NCBI RefSeq assembly: GCF_937616625.2
Contig: NC_065575.1
Coordinates: 7,633,501-7,697,500, forward strand
Reading direction: 5' to 3'
DNA length: 64,000 bases
Source of the DNA: Mercurialis annua
Taxonomy: Eukaryota > Streptophyta > Magnoliopsida > Malpighiales > Euphorbiaceae
The notes beneath the pieces were generated by a model. It searched no databases. It was not told the DNA's origin and saw only the letters and a list, made by a program, of their open reading frames with translations. Shown here piece after piece: positions 44,665 through 55,828 of this stretch. A program made the position numbers and the translations under genes. The first letter of the stretch is position 1; every line of letters begins with the position of its first letter.

Positions 44665-44885
44665 GGATAGTTCCGTTCGAAAAAAGATGAGTCCCGAACG
44701 GAAAACATGCAGAGTGAGCATGAGTCCCGAACGGAAAAGCCTTGTTCCGTTCGGGACTCAAGAAGGAATCTGATATCAAAGCTTTCGGTCTACAGTTTTT
44801 TCGAACGTGAATGGTTTGTTCCGTTCGGGAAAGAAGAAAATTGGGCATGTCACGAACGGAACTATGGCTTCCCGAACGGGACAAG
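44665..44885. repeat. Palindrome cluster, TCCCGAACGGGA type, in the right LTR
   Basis: At least eight dyads or half-dyads of the form TCCCGAACGGAA / TTCCGTTCGGGA, beginning about 240 bp from the LTR start. Confidence 0.85.
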
Positions 44886-45005
44886 AGTAAAACACGCATG
44901 CTTCAGGATTTGATTTGGAGTGAAATTCTTCCTCAACTCACAATTACAACTCCTATTACAAATTGATTTGCAATACGAATTAGAAGACTCCGGAACTTCT
45001 CCTAC

Positions 45006-45014
45006 TATATAAAG
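45006..45014 (+). promoter_or_regulatory. LTR TATA box, first duplicate
   Basis: TATATAAAG in CCTACTATATAAAGACC. Confidence 0.7.
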
Positions 45015-46091
45015 ACCTTGTACTAGACTCAATTTAAGACGTAGAATAATTTAGACTACATTAGTTTTATTTTCATTCTCTTAAAATAGCGTTTTAGCTT
45101 CTATTTCTCAGCAGTTTATAAGTAGTTTATTATTAGTTTCTGCAAAGAACGATTGTGAAGATTTCAAGTTTAATCTAGACGATTCTTCCGAAATTGACAA
45201 CTCCGGTATTTATTGTTCTAATTATGTTTAATTCTTCATCTTCTTCTTTGTTTAATTTAAGCTTAAGCATGTGTAACTAAATCCTTTGTTCGGGGATTGA
45301 TATGAACACTTAGATTAGTTTTCGAATTGGATTAGGATTTATTAAGTGAGTAAAATTGTGTTTTAATTACTAAGATTAATGCTTGAATTAATTTGATCAC
45401 TTAGTTCATGATTTTGTGTTTAATTAACTAATTGAGAGATTGTTAATTAAATAGACATAGGTAATTAAAAACTTAGAGGAAAACACCGTGAGAGCGGGTT
45501 GGAATTTAGGTAGTCGTTGAGTTTGCTTCATAATTACAATTTAGTTATTTAATTCAGTTTTAATATTGTGAGAGCAAGTTAATAATTGATTAGCTAATTA
45601 GGTTGTGATTTTATTTGAATCTTTGAGGCTTGAGAGAGCGGGATTCGGTGCATTAGAATAGCTCGATTCACAATAAAATCACTAGATAAATTTTGATCCA
45701 TTCTTCTACTAGTTTATTTGGAATTATCAATTCTTGAGTTTTTTACCATTATTGTTTATTCTTCAATTTATTTGTTTGATTTCAGATTTTTAGTCTAATT
45801 ACTTGAGTTAAATTCACTTTAGATTATAATTAGTTTACACAAATCCATTTATTTTCCTACTAGCCAATTAAAGAATATTAGAAATTAGTTGTTTAGTTCA
45901 TTGTTCCTTGTGGGATCGATACTTGGTTGGGCATGTCACGAACGGAACTATGGCTTCCCGAACGGGACAAGAGTAAAACACGCATGCTTCAGGATTTGAT
46001 TTGGAGTGAAATTCTTCCTCAACTCACAATTACAACTCCTATTACAAATTGATTTGCAATACGAATTAGAAGACTCCGGAACTTCTCCTAC

Positions 46092-46100
46092 TATATAAAG
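46092..46100 (+). promoter_or_regulatory. LTR TATA box, second duplicate
   Basis: Same sequence as at 45006-45014, offset by exactly 1086 bp. Confidence 0.7.
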
Positions 46101-47072
46101 ACCTTGTACTAGACTCAATTTAAGACGTAGAATAATTTAGACTACATTAGTTTTATTTTCATTCTCTTAAAATAGCGTTTTAGCTTCTATTTCTCAGCAG
46201 TTTATAAGTAGTTTATTATTAGTTTCTGCAAAGAACGATTGTGAAGATTTCAAGTTTAATCTAGACGATTCTTCCGAAATTGACAACTCCGGTATTTATT
46301 GTTCTAATTATGTTTAATTCTTCATCTTCTTCTTTGTTTAATTTAAGCTTAAGCATGTGTAACTAAATCCTTTGTTCGGGGATTGATATGAACACTTAGA
46401 TTAGTTTTCGAATTGGATTAGGATTTATTAAGTGAGTAAAATTGTGTTTTAATTACTAAGATTAATGCTTGAATTAATTTGATCACTTAGTTCATGATTT
46501 TGTGTTTAATTAACTAATTGAGAGATTGTTAATTAAATAGACATAGGTAATTAAAAACTTAGAGGAAAACACCGTGAGAGCGGGTTGGAATTTAGGTAGT
46601 CGTTGAGTTTGCTTCATAATTACAATTTAGTTATTTAATTCAGTTTTAATATTGTGAGAGCAAGTTAATAATTGATTAGCTAATTAGGTTGTGATTTTAT
46701 TTGAATCTTTGAGGCTTGAGAGAGCGGGATTCGGTGCATTAGAATAGCTCGATTCACAATAAAATCACTAGATAAATTTTGATCCATTCTTCTACTAGTT
46801 TATTTGGAATTATCAATTCTTGAGTTTTTTACCATTATTGTTTATTCTTCAATTTATTTGTTTGATTTCAGATTTTTAGTCTAATTACTTGAGTTAAATT
46901 CACTTTAGATTATAATTAGTTTACACAAATCCATTTATTTTCCTACTAGCCAATTAAAGAATATTAGAAATTAGTTGTTTAGTTCATTGTTCCTTGTGGG
47001 ATCGATACTTGGTCTTCCAAGTTATATTACTTGCGCGATATCGTACACTTGCGATTATTTGCCAACACATGT

Positions 47073-48325
47073 CAACGTTTAAATTATCAATTTTCATGGC
47101 TTACTTATTGAATCTTTTTATATAGCTCCTCAGTGTTTATCCCTCTTCCTCAATACACGACCTCATGATGCTAGTAGTTATTTTGGCCGGTATGTTGGTT
47201 AGATACCAGTTTAGGAATTCGTTTGATAAGGTTTTGAAGTTTTTGATTGACCTCGGCTTGAGCTGTTATACCACCTTTGAGTTGTTCCTGTCAGGGTGGT
47301 GGGGAAGACTCGGTATAGAATGGCGTTTGAAATGCTCAACAAGCCCATCGCCGCCGAGAATCTCGACATTTGGTCTCTTGGATCCCCTTCTCCATTGAAT
47401 GTTGGCAAGATGGGCAACTTCATATTGTGGGGGATTGTTTCCTCCACGATTTCAGCGGATAAGGGCGAGCCTTTTAACCTTAGATCGTCTATGTCCAACT
47501 CTTCAGCTTTTAGCCTTTTCAGTGATTTAGCTATTTTTTCTCAAGGTCTTCTTCAGCTACGTATGTTGTTTTACTTTTTTTTGGTGGGGACTCGAATGAC
47601 TCACCTTCATCCTCCAAATTTTTCTTCTTCGATTGTGCTTTTTGATGGCCTTTTTATGCTTATTTTTATTGTCTTTTGCTCCTCGCATGAGCATCTTCTC
47701 TCTCCTTTCGTTCTTTTCTTTTCAAGTTTATCCTATTTCTAACTTCATCTTGATTTTTACTGTTTCTAGTGGTGTTCCCTCGGTTTTCCTCTTCTCCTCT
47801 ATTTTCGTTCCTTCTATCCTCTTCGTTCTCAGGGATCTCACGCCCGTTCTCATTATTTCTTTCAGCTCTGTTTGTTCCTCTGGTAGTTCCTTAATTTTTG
47901 GGGTTCCTTCATTCCACTATCACCCTTTGCTGGTGACGTCCGGGCGGTACGGTGAATTGCTTCCTCGGTAAATTCATGCTCTCGATATGAGCACTTGTTG
48001 TACTTCTTGCCTCTTCAGCCATCTTATCTAGGTTGGCCTGGAACGTTTCCATCATCTTTTTTAACATGTCGTGATAGAGTTCTAGGAATACCACGTTTGG
48101 AACTTGCTCGCTGGTTCCATCTAGATTAGAGAAGACAATTAGAATGCTTCCCCTAATCTGCTGCTTTTGATATTGGGGTGTTAAGTTTTGGGGGTTTGAG
48201 TGTGAACTTTTCCCGGTAGTGGTATTTACTCCGGTGGCGTTGACGTCGTTACCGCCGGTGACATTAGATGTTCTTGAGGAGTTTAAACCTTGCAAGGGTG
48301 TTTGATCCAGATTCTTCGGGTCCAT
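47073..48325 (-). pseudogene. gag of an older gypsy element (N-terminal part), decayed
   Basis: Starts at an ATG at 48325 (MDPKNLDQTP). The first open part is Ser/Thr/Asn-rich and ends at 47909. A second open part (47211-47498) contains KLPILPTFNGEGDPRDQMSRF and LTGTTQRWYNS, the usual start of the retrotransposon gag domain. Further on, EFLNWYLTNIPAK, CIEEEG and YIKRFNK can be read in another frame. Frameshifts and stops show decay. It resumes at 30734 on the far side of the Athila-type insertion. Confidence 0.75.
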
Positions 48326-48448
48326 GGGTTGTTTATTTTTTTAGGTTTGATCTGTCAGAAGTCATTCCTTCAATGAACTTTTTATTGAGTTCAGAAAGCT
48401 CGTTCAATCTTTTGAAATTTTTCAAGCTTTTTCATAGAGGGTGCCAAT

Positions 48449-48841
48449 TGATGGAGTCTGCCTTCTGAATCTCTGATTAAACTTGCAAAACAGGGCAGAA
48501 GGTGAATCAGACAGTGGTTGTTCGATTAACTCTCCGATGCTAAAGTCATTTAATGCTTTGATCAGTGTTTAAGTATATTGAATGTAATTGTGTGTTTAGG
48601 CATATCTCAAACTCCTTATATAGTAGTGAGGGAATAGCTTGAAGAATCCAAATAGGGAAGAGATTCCTATTTACTAGCTTGTATTTGAATAGAAAAAAGA
48701 TTATTATTTTTTTCGAAGAGAGTCATATTCAAGGATGTCTTTCTGAATAGTCTTATCTTTCCAGATAGGAATTTATCTCAGAATAGGAAAGTGATTCTTT
48801 ATATTCGGTCTTATAGATATTTTTCCTTTTTCATGTAATCA
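48449..48841 (-). mobile_element. LTR of the older gypsy element
   Basis: On the minus strand TGATTACATG (at 48841) to GACTCCATCA (48449), 393 bp with TG...CA ends and a TATATAAG box at 48615-48622. The following TTGGCACCCTC on the minus strand is the probable primer site, and gag begins 124 bp further on. The matching 3' LTR is not in the window, so the element is truncated. Confidence 0.6.
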
Positions 48842-49066
48842 GGTCTCTAACGACGCGGTTTGGACTTGATTCCAAATATTTACCGAATTCTCTCAGAGTC
48901 GGTATGTTGGGGATTTGAGTGAATCCCTCTTCAGCCATTAGCATGGCGAGTCTCATGAACTCGGATATGGATATTATTGGGCTTTCATTTTAGACGAGTC
49001 TTGTGATGCACTCGGAATAGTAGATTCTGTATGACTCGGTTCCACTATATATACTTATGTTGGAAT
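48842..49066 (-). pseudogene. Coding-like remnant of unknown family
   Basis: The minus-strand frame reads SYRIYYSECITRLV, a stop, then SEFMRLAMLMAEEGFTQIP and LREFGKYLESSPNRVVRD, ending exactly where the LTR at 48841 begins. The composition is protein-like and less AT-rich than the surroundings. I do not recognise the family; it may be part of another retroelement that the older gypsy element entered. Confidence 0.3.
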
Positions 49067-50268
49067 TCGGTTTCCATCAATACCCAAGGCTCATTTGGAT
49101 TTTGTCAAATATATCCAAATATATTCAAACCATGGGTATATTTGGAAAAATTGAACAAATGACGGAACAATCTAATAAAATTTAAAAATTGCTATAAAAT
49201 TTGGTAAAAAAGACTATAGTTATAGATAGGTAAATTTATTTTGTTAAAAAATAATCAATAGGATTATAAAAATAATAATAAATTACTATCAATTTATATG
49301 TAAATTATAAACAACATAATAATTTAAAAAGTCACCAAAGAAAGCTTTGTTCCAAGTCAATTTTAAAGTTCAAAACTTCTAACCTGTGCATGAGGCGTCA
49401 GTCGTCACTGATAATTTGTTCAATTCTTAATATCTTATTGAAAAATTGAGTATTACTTTAATATAGCCAAATTCTTCCACTTAAATGGAAAAAAAAAATA
49501 CAGAAAAGAGAATCATTCAGTAGCTATTAGGTCTGCAAAATTAATTGACTTTGATTGCACCATAGCTAAACTAGAATAACTTATTCATTTGAAATTTTAA
49601 TTAATGAAATAAAAAATTTAATTAAAATTATTTTTAATGAAGTATTTAATTTTTTAATTATTTGATAAAATTTAATTAGAAAAATAAGTTATCATCAATG
49701 GGGGACTATATGGGTATATCTTAAGAAGGTCTTAACACATTGTTTTACTCCTTAACCTGTATGCATTTATCTAATGACTTTTCATCTTTCACTTTAACTC
49801 ACCTAACATCTTAAGCTGTAAATTTTTTATTTAATTTCCAAAAAAAAAAGTATGGCGAACAAATGCCGATTATATAAATGATAGTTTAAAATGTTAAAAT
49901 AAACAAAATTTACAAATAAAGATGTCAAATAAGTTAAATCAAAAGACGGAAAATCAAATGAATAGTAAGTAGAAATTTGAAGGTCAAAAGATATATTAAA
50001 TCTCTCTTAACAAATTACAAGTAACAACTTACTCTATACTGCAAATTTTATAAATAGGAGTAACAGCTGAATAACATATATATACATAGCCATGTGACTG
50101 TGAAGTGAAATCCCATGCAAAAATCCCCCCATTTCACGTTATTTCCAGGATGAATAAATATAAATCTACTTTATTTTATTTTATATTAAATTAATTAAAT
50201 ATGAATTGCTAAATTTTAAATTCAAACCCTTTCCATGATTCCATCACAACTTTCTTAATGTAATACAT
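49067..50268. other. AT-rich intergenic DNA
   Basis: No gene, RNA or element recognised. Confidence 0.6.
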
Positions 50269-51374
50269 CAATTTGTTGGGTTTTATAGGTTCATAACGCA
50301 GCGGAATTTCAAAAATTTATCTAAAAACCCAAACCAAGATCCATGTAATTCAAATTAACAGAATAATTACTTACTTGTATGTCGAATTCAACAGTAATGT
50401 AGGAAGGAAGGAGGTGGTTCACTTTGGTGATAGCTGGCCTCGGATCAGAAACGCCTCCAAAAGAACGCGTCCTCTACGAGCATCCACACGAACAGACCTT
50501 AGCCAAAACTAGTGCTTGTGTGCTAGCACTATTGCTTCACAAATAATTTCGAATTTTAGTGATTTAGTGAATAATGAATTTCGTGATTCTCAAACCAATT
50601 GTTTAATGAGTATTTATAGTGATAAATAACACTAGGGTTTGAGACAAATTCGAATTTTAATCTCATTGCAATTCTACAAGTTTATGTTTATCAAAAACTC
50701 CTTTTTGATAATTATCCATATATATATTAATTACTATATTTATTATCTTCCAAAAATAATAAATTAAGGAAAACACTTATCCTTAAATTTCGAATTAATA
50801 TATATATTTATTAATATATATATATATTACGAATTATATATATATAATCACTTAATCACATTGGGCTTGTACAACCCATAACTGTTTTGGGCCTGTTTTT
50901 AGTGTGCGACCCTGTAGGTTCATATAACGTTGGCAGTAGGCTCGAAATCCCTATTTCAGCCCACAAGTCATAAGTGGCCTCTAGCAAGACATTATGACTA
51001 CTCAAGTTATATGAATATCGATAATCCGATTTAACCATTTACAATAATATTTTAATCCCTTTGTCTCTCGATATCCAGATTGAATATAAGGCATAGTTAT
51101 GTCATCCTTATAACATTCAATCATTAGTTTATTGACTCTAAGTAGACTGAAAATGATAACTTCTTATCAATTAGCATGGCCATGCATTTTCTTCAGTCTA
51201 TCTTCTTCAAGGGGCCCATAGATATCTTACTCAAATAAATGAGGGACAAATTCCTTCTCAGTCACTCACATTTCTCATATAGTTACTTTCATATCCAATG
51301 ACAATCTATTCCATTATCCTGTTAAAGATAATGTAAGACTGTATCAAAATATCACTACTAGAAATCAGCTTATT

Positions 51375-51765
51375 AGCGACCGCAATTAGCGACGGAACCT
51401 AGTTCCGTCGCTAAACTGATGAATTACCGACGGCCTTGGCGACGGATAGTAAATCCGTCGCCAATTCTCCAAAACACCATGGCGGGAGCTGACCCGCCAA
51501 TTTTGCAGACTGAAATTAGCGACGGATTGTACTATCCGTCGCTAAACTTCCAATAATATTTGGCGGGAGCAAACCCGCCAAATTTACATGCTGAAATTAG
51601 CGACGGATTACAAAAATCCGTCGCCAATTTCATGGTGCTGTTGAAACGCATCGTTTTAGGGATGTATTTAGCGACGGATTGTAATCCGTCGCTAAATATA
51701 ACCCTTGAAACGATGCGTTTCATTTTTACTGATATTAGCGACGGATTTTAATCCGTCGCTAATAT
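51375..51765. repeat. CACTA subterminal repeats
   Basis: About eleven copies of TTAGCGACGGA or its complement TCCGTCGCTAA, arranged as paired inverted units of 25-40 bp, plus two GGCGGGAGC...CCCGCCAA pairs. Such repeats are the presumed transposase-binding region in this superfamily. Confidence 0.85.
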
Positions 51766-51779
51766 CAGTAAAATAAAAC

Positions 51780-53500
51780 GCAGCGAGCCCTTTCTCCTCC
51801 CTTACTTTTCTTTTCCCCTAATTTTTTCTTTTCTCTACTTCCCGCCGCCGGTCACCTTCTTCCACCATCCAATCCTCCTTCGCCGCCGCCGGTCACCTAT
51901 CGCTGCCGCCATCCAATCCTCCTTCGTCGCCGCTGTTCTTATTTCTCCGCCTCCTTATCCGTGCCGTTGTTGCCGCCGCCCGTCGAGTTCAGACCAGCCT
52001 TTGCTGCCGCCGCCGTCCACTTTCTTCCACCTGCCGTTGCCGGTCCAGGTATGTATTCTTCTATTTTTTTGTTTGTTTTACTATAAAACATTAGGTTATT
52101 TTTATCCATCACATTTGTTTCTAATTTCCAGCCTCCCACCGTCGCCACCGCTGCCGCCACCGTCGCCACCGCTGCCGCTGCCGTCTTCAGTTCCGCTGCC
52201 GGTCCAGGTATGATTAACATTAGGTTAAGTTTTATTTTAATTAATATTAATTATTTTAGTTTAGTAATTAGTTAACTTAGATTAATTAGATTAAGGTTAA
52301 TTTTATATTAGATTAGGTTATTTAGTTAATTTAATTTATCATTAGTTAGTACATTAAGATTAATTTTATACCTAATTAGTAAATTTAGGTTATTTTATAT
52401 TAATTATGTCAATTTGGGTTATTTGATTAGGTTAATTAAATAGTTTAATTTTAAGTTGATTACATTATATATAAATGATTAGGTTAATTAAATTATAAAT
52501 GATTAGGTTAATTAAATTGTTTAATTTTAATTTGATTAAATTTTGAATGATTATGTTAATTAAATTTTTGTATTATAGGTTAAATAAAAAATATTTTAGG
52601 TTAAATATTTTATTAGATTAATTGTATTGTTTAATTTTGTTAAATTAAGTTAGTTAATTTGTAATGTTAGGCAACCTATAATTTTAATTTATGTTAATTA
52701 TGTTAATTAAATGAAATTAGCGTAATTTATTAACCGTATGCTTTATTGGAAAAACATTGAGATGAAATAAGTTGTTGGTTATGTTGGAATATGTATTGTT
52801 TACTTGCAGGCTTTCCCTGAAAAATGGGTGATGCTCACTTTTAGGGGAAATGCTGCCGGTTTTTTTTAAATATTAAAAACTAATGAAAAACTTAAACCGT
52901 AGGATTTTGGCGCTGATAGCCGTATAGACTGTTTTCGCACTAAACCGACCGTTCTCATAAGTCCTCTAATTTGCGGTTCTGCTCTTCAACAAGTAAGTGT
53001 TATTGCATTTTTATATTTCAATTTAATTAATTAGTTCGAGTAAATTGAATAACTGTTAAATTTAATTAACAAAGATTTTATTCCCACCGAATAAAATCTT
53101 ACCTAGCCGTAGAAACCCGTCCCGTGTGTTCAAGAGATTGAACGACACGGGATTGTACGTGTGTACAGTTCGTAAAACTGCTGTCGTCTGCGTAATTTGA
53201 TCACGAAAAAACATATATGTATGGATATGGTATAAAACTATTTGGTAGTTTTCTGGCGTATGTTCTCCGGGTGGCTATTTAATATAGGCTGTGTAACGCT
53301 TATTCCTTACGGAATATATAATTAGCGTTACACACCCTATATTATATAATGCACCTGGGGAACGACGCCGGAAGGCTGCCGAATATTTTTTCCGTATTCA
53401 TGCATATATCGTGATCGAATTATGGTGCGCCAGTTTTGCGAATGGGATAGGACCCTACCCTTTTAGCAGTCAATTACATTGACTTTGCTACATTGAGCTT
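51780..53500 (+). other. CACTA leader and intron region
   Basis: Between the subterminal repeats and the transposase exon: a Ser/Pro-type GC-rich patch (51840-52205, CCGCCGCCGG repeats; GTATGT / GTATGATT donors at 52029 and 52207), a long AT-rich stretch and a TTGCAGGC acceptor-like site at about 52804. It probably holds 5' UTR exons and introns. Confidence 0.4.
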
Positions 53501-54388
53501 ATGAACCAGTACCTAATTGTACGTCCTCCAGAAATGAATTCAGACCGCAGTTGGATGTATACGAGACATGACAGAGGCTTCCTGCCGCCTGATTTTTTCC
53601 CTAATCTTGAAGAGTTCGTGAATTTTGCTGTACAACATCCCGAGTGTATGAGTGGGGAAGAGATAAAATGCCCATGTTCTAGGACAAAATGTAGAAATAC
53701 AAATTTTCGAGATGTCGAAGTTGTGAAACTACATGTCTTGCAGTCTGGGTTTGTTCCAGATTACTATGTCTGGATTCACCACGGTGAGGTGAATGTCCCT
53801 CCTGTAGTTCAGCAGCCGGCTAATGAATACGATTACTATAATGAGGGAGGGGGAGATTTAAACTATGGCCAGAGAATGGTTATTGATGCTGCTGGTCCCG
53901 AAGTTTTTGAGGAAGAGACCCCGAATGACGAAGCTCGGAAGTTTTTTGATATGATGAGTGCGGCAGAAGAAGAAATATGGCCCGGAAATAGCAAACACTC
54001 ACCCCTGTCCGCATCTGTTGAAATTTTGGATATTAAGTGTCGACATCAGGGGTCGATATCTTTGATTGATGACACCTGCCGTTTATTACAAGAACTGCTT
54101 CCAGAGAACAACAAAATGCCGAAAAATTTTGCTAATATCAAGAAGCTGGTGAAAGGTCTCGGGTTGCCGATCGAGGTTATTGATTGCTGTTTCCACAACT
54201 GTATGATTTACTGGGGGGCGGACGAGGATTTAACCCACTGTAAAGTTTGCACATTTCCTCGGTGGAAACCTGTAACGAAAAGCAATTCGGCCAAAAGAAG
54301 GGCTAACGTTCCGTACAAAAAAATGTTTTATTTCCCTTTAACTCCGAGGCTGCAAAGATTGTACGCTTCCAACAAATTGATGAAATAG
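53501..54388 (+). pseudogene. CACTA transposase, N-terminal part (transposase-associated domain)
   Basis: 295 codons from ATG 53501. Met12 (MNSDRSWMY) is the likelier original start, because these proteins usually begin just before the SWM motif. The transposase-associated domain covers about residues 15-100, with the Cys/His set in IKCPCSRTKCRN and HVLQSGFVPDYYVW. Residues 180-290 match the beginning of the TNP2-type transposase (ILDIKCRHQGSISLIDD, HNCMIYWGADEDLTHCKVC, MFYFPLTPRLQRLYAS). The frame stops at 54388, before the catalytic core, because the element is deleted there. Confidence 0.85.
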
Positions 54389-54808
54389 CTATATAGAAAT
54401 CCATGATGATTTCAAGTTCAAAGGATTATACTAATAGAACTGTAATGAGAATTACTTATGACAGTGATCTATGTAGTATTCTCACAGTGGGTCATCCAGT
54501 GCCTTATTTCTCAAATAGCACCTATGATTTGACTTAATATCTCATATACATGATTAGTAAAACATAATCATCAGTCAACATCATACTAGTCTCAATGTTC
54601 TATTAAGACTAGGGATAGATGGTATATAGTTCTTTTATTAAACCTAAGGGTTCTACTATCAAGTCACATACTCGATGACCTTAGAAAGAATTAACCATTC
54701 AAGTATTTTAATCATTAATATAAAATGATAAAAACTGCCAATCAATAAATAATAAAATGATAAAGTCAAAACATCATGATTGACCTAGTGCATATCACTA
54801 ACACAATT

Positions 54809-55774
54809 AACTAACTAATGTAAAATTTTAAACTGTTTAAGTGATATTTTTAAAATTTAATTGTTCAAAAATATTTCATCTCTCCGTTTTTTATTTATAT
54901 TTCAAATTAGAGGTTTCTTACTTTAAAAAATTCAAGTATATTCTTTATATTTGACATATAATTTAAATAGACCCTTAACACATTAAAAATTGAAATTATA
55001 TATATAATTTGAATGACATATTTATATATTTTCAAGAGAAAAAAATTCAATTTAAAAAAATGGAAACCAAAATTGAAAATTCAAAGATCGAGCAAAATTA
55101 ACATTTTTAAACGTTTGTGATTTAAATAAATAGTTAAAAAATGTGGTATTTTTAAATGATTAAATATATTTTTAATGACTTTTTTTTTAAAAAAATTGAT
55201 ATAATTCGTAAACACAAATAATAAGATATTTCGTAATTATCGCAACAACTTTTAGCCACCTAATCATCACTGGGGCGAAATGATACTGATGATTATAGTC
55301 AAATGATTATTTATTCAATTTTATTGTTAAACTGAAAAAAAAAATAGACTATAACAAAGTTTATGAAAAGAATAGATATCAAAATATGAAAAAAAGAAAC
55401 AAGTCAATGTATATAAGATAGTTGGATGATCATGGCACGCCGCAATAATGAAAATACGAAGTAAGTTCAATGATTGTTACTATCATTAACCATTAAATTA
55501 GAGGATGGTATTGTTTATATTACTTAAACTTATGTAGGAAAAAAAAATAGAAGGAAGAGTGTTAGGTTTCGTCAAAAAAAAAACTTTAGGTTATCAATTC
55601 TTTATTTTCTTTAGAAAAATTAAATTCCTTATCATTAAATTCCATGTGATAATGCATACATAATAATGTTTTGAGAAGGACTTCTTTTGGGAATGAACCG
55701 AAAATTATGTACCTAAATATTGTTACAGAAAGCCAAGGTCTTCATTATTCAAATTAATACTCCACTTTCATTTT
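54809..55774. other. AT-rich intergenic DNA
   Basis: No gene or element recognised. Confidence 0.6.
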
Positions 55775-55828
55775 TTTTAATTAATCTTATTATTATTATT
55801 TTTTGGATAAATGATGATTTATAAAGCA

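Larger units (their letters stand above)
44841..47012 (+). repeat. Perfect-looking tandem duplication, unit 1086 bp
   Basis: Unit 1 is 44841-45926 and unit 2 is 45927-47012. The junction reads ACTTGG/TTGGGCATG; both unit ends carry TTGG. Near identity implies a very recent event. Confidence 0.95.
30740..47067. mobile_element. Rearranged Athila-type Ty3/gypsy element, 16.3 kb
   Basis: A single insertion bounded by TGATAGGAG (30740) and GCCAACA (47067), with a 5-bp duplication CATGT (30735-30739 and 47068-47072), in the gag gene of an older element. The parts in order are: plus-strand LTR start (30740-31003); minus-strand LTR start (31004-31408); a minus-strand internal region with PBS, gag-pol and extra ORF (31409-41022); a minus-strand LTR 3' part (41023-42246); a 7-bp filler; a plus-strand copy of the extra ORF end and 3' non-coding region (42254-44426); and a complete plus-strand LTR with an internal duplication (44427-47067). 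Arms 31004-33580 and 42254-44831 are inverted repeats of about 2.58 kb. The Athila assignment rests on the gag sequence, the PBS for tRNA-Asp and the extra ORF after pol. Confidence 0.9.
44427..47067 (+). mobile_element. Complete Athila LTR with an internal 1086-bp tandem duplication
   Basis: Runs TGATAGGAG...GCCAACA, 2641 bp. The segment 44841-45926 is repeated directly as 45927-47012 with no difference I could see, so the ancestral LTR was 1555 bp. The duplicated unit contains the TATA box and most of the R/U5 region. The palindrome cluster of the LTR lies at 44665-44885. Confidence 0.95.
51353..54385 (+). mobile_element. CACTA (En/Spm) transposon, 3'-truncated
   Basis: The 5' terminus CACTACTAGAAATCAGC follows TAT in the host LTR. 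Next come subterminal repeats of TTAGCGACGGA...TCCGTCGCTAA (51375-51765), a GC-rich leader and a transposase 5' exon (53501-54388). No matching 3' terminus ...TAGTAGTG is found; host LTR sequence resumes near 54385-54400. The element therefore lost most of its transposase and its right end and cannot move by itself. Confidence 0.85.
50274..54803 (-). mobile_element. Solo LTR, probably copia-type, split by a CACTA element
   Basis: Ends TGTTGGGTTTTATAGG (50274) and ATATCACTAACA (54803), with a perfect 5-bp duplication CAATT (50269-50273 and 54804-54808). Without the CACTA insertion the LTR is about 1.5 kb. A TATA box on the minus strand (CTATAAATA, 50611-50619) and the CGCTGCGTTATGAACC end suggest transcription on the minus strand. 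No internal region is present, so it is a solo LTR. The copia assignment rests on resemblance of the terminal sequence to plant copia LTRs and is uncertain. Confidence 0.8.
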
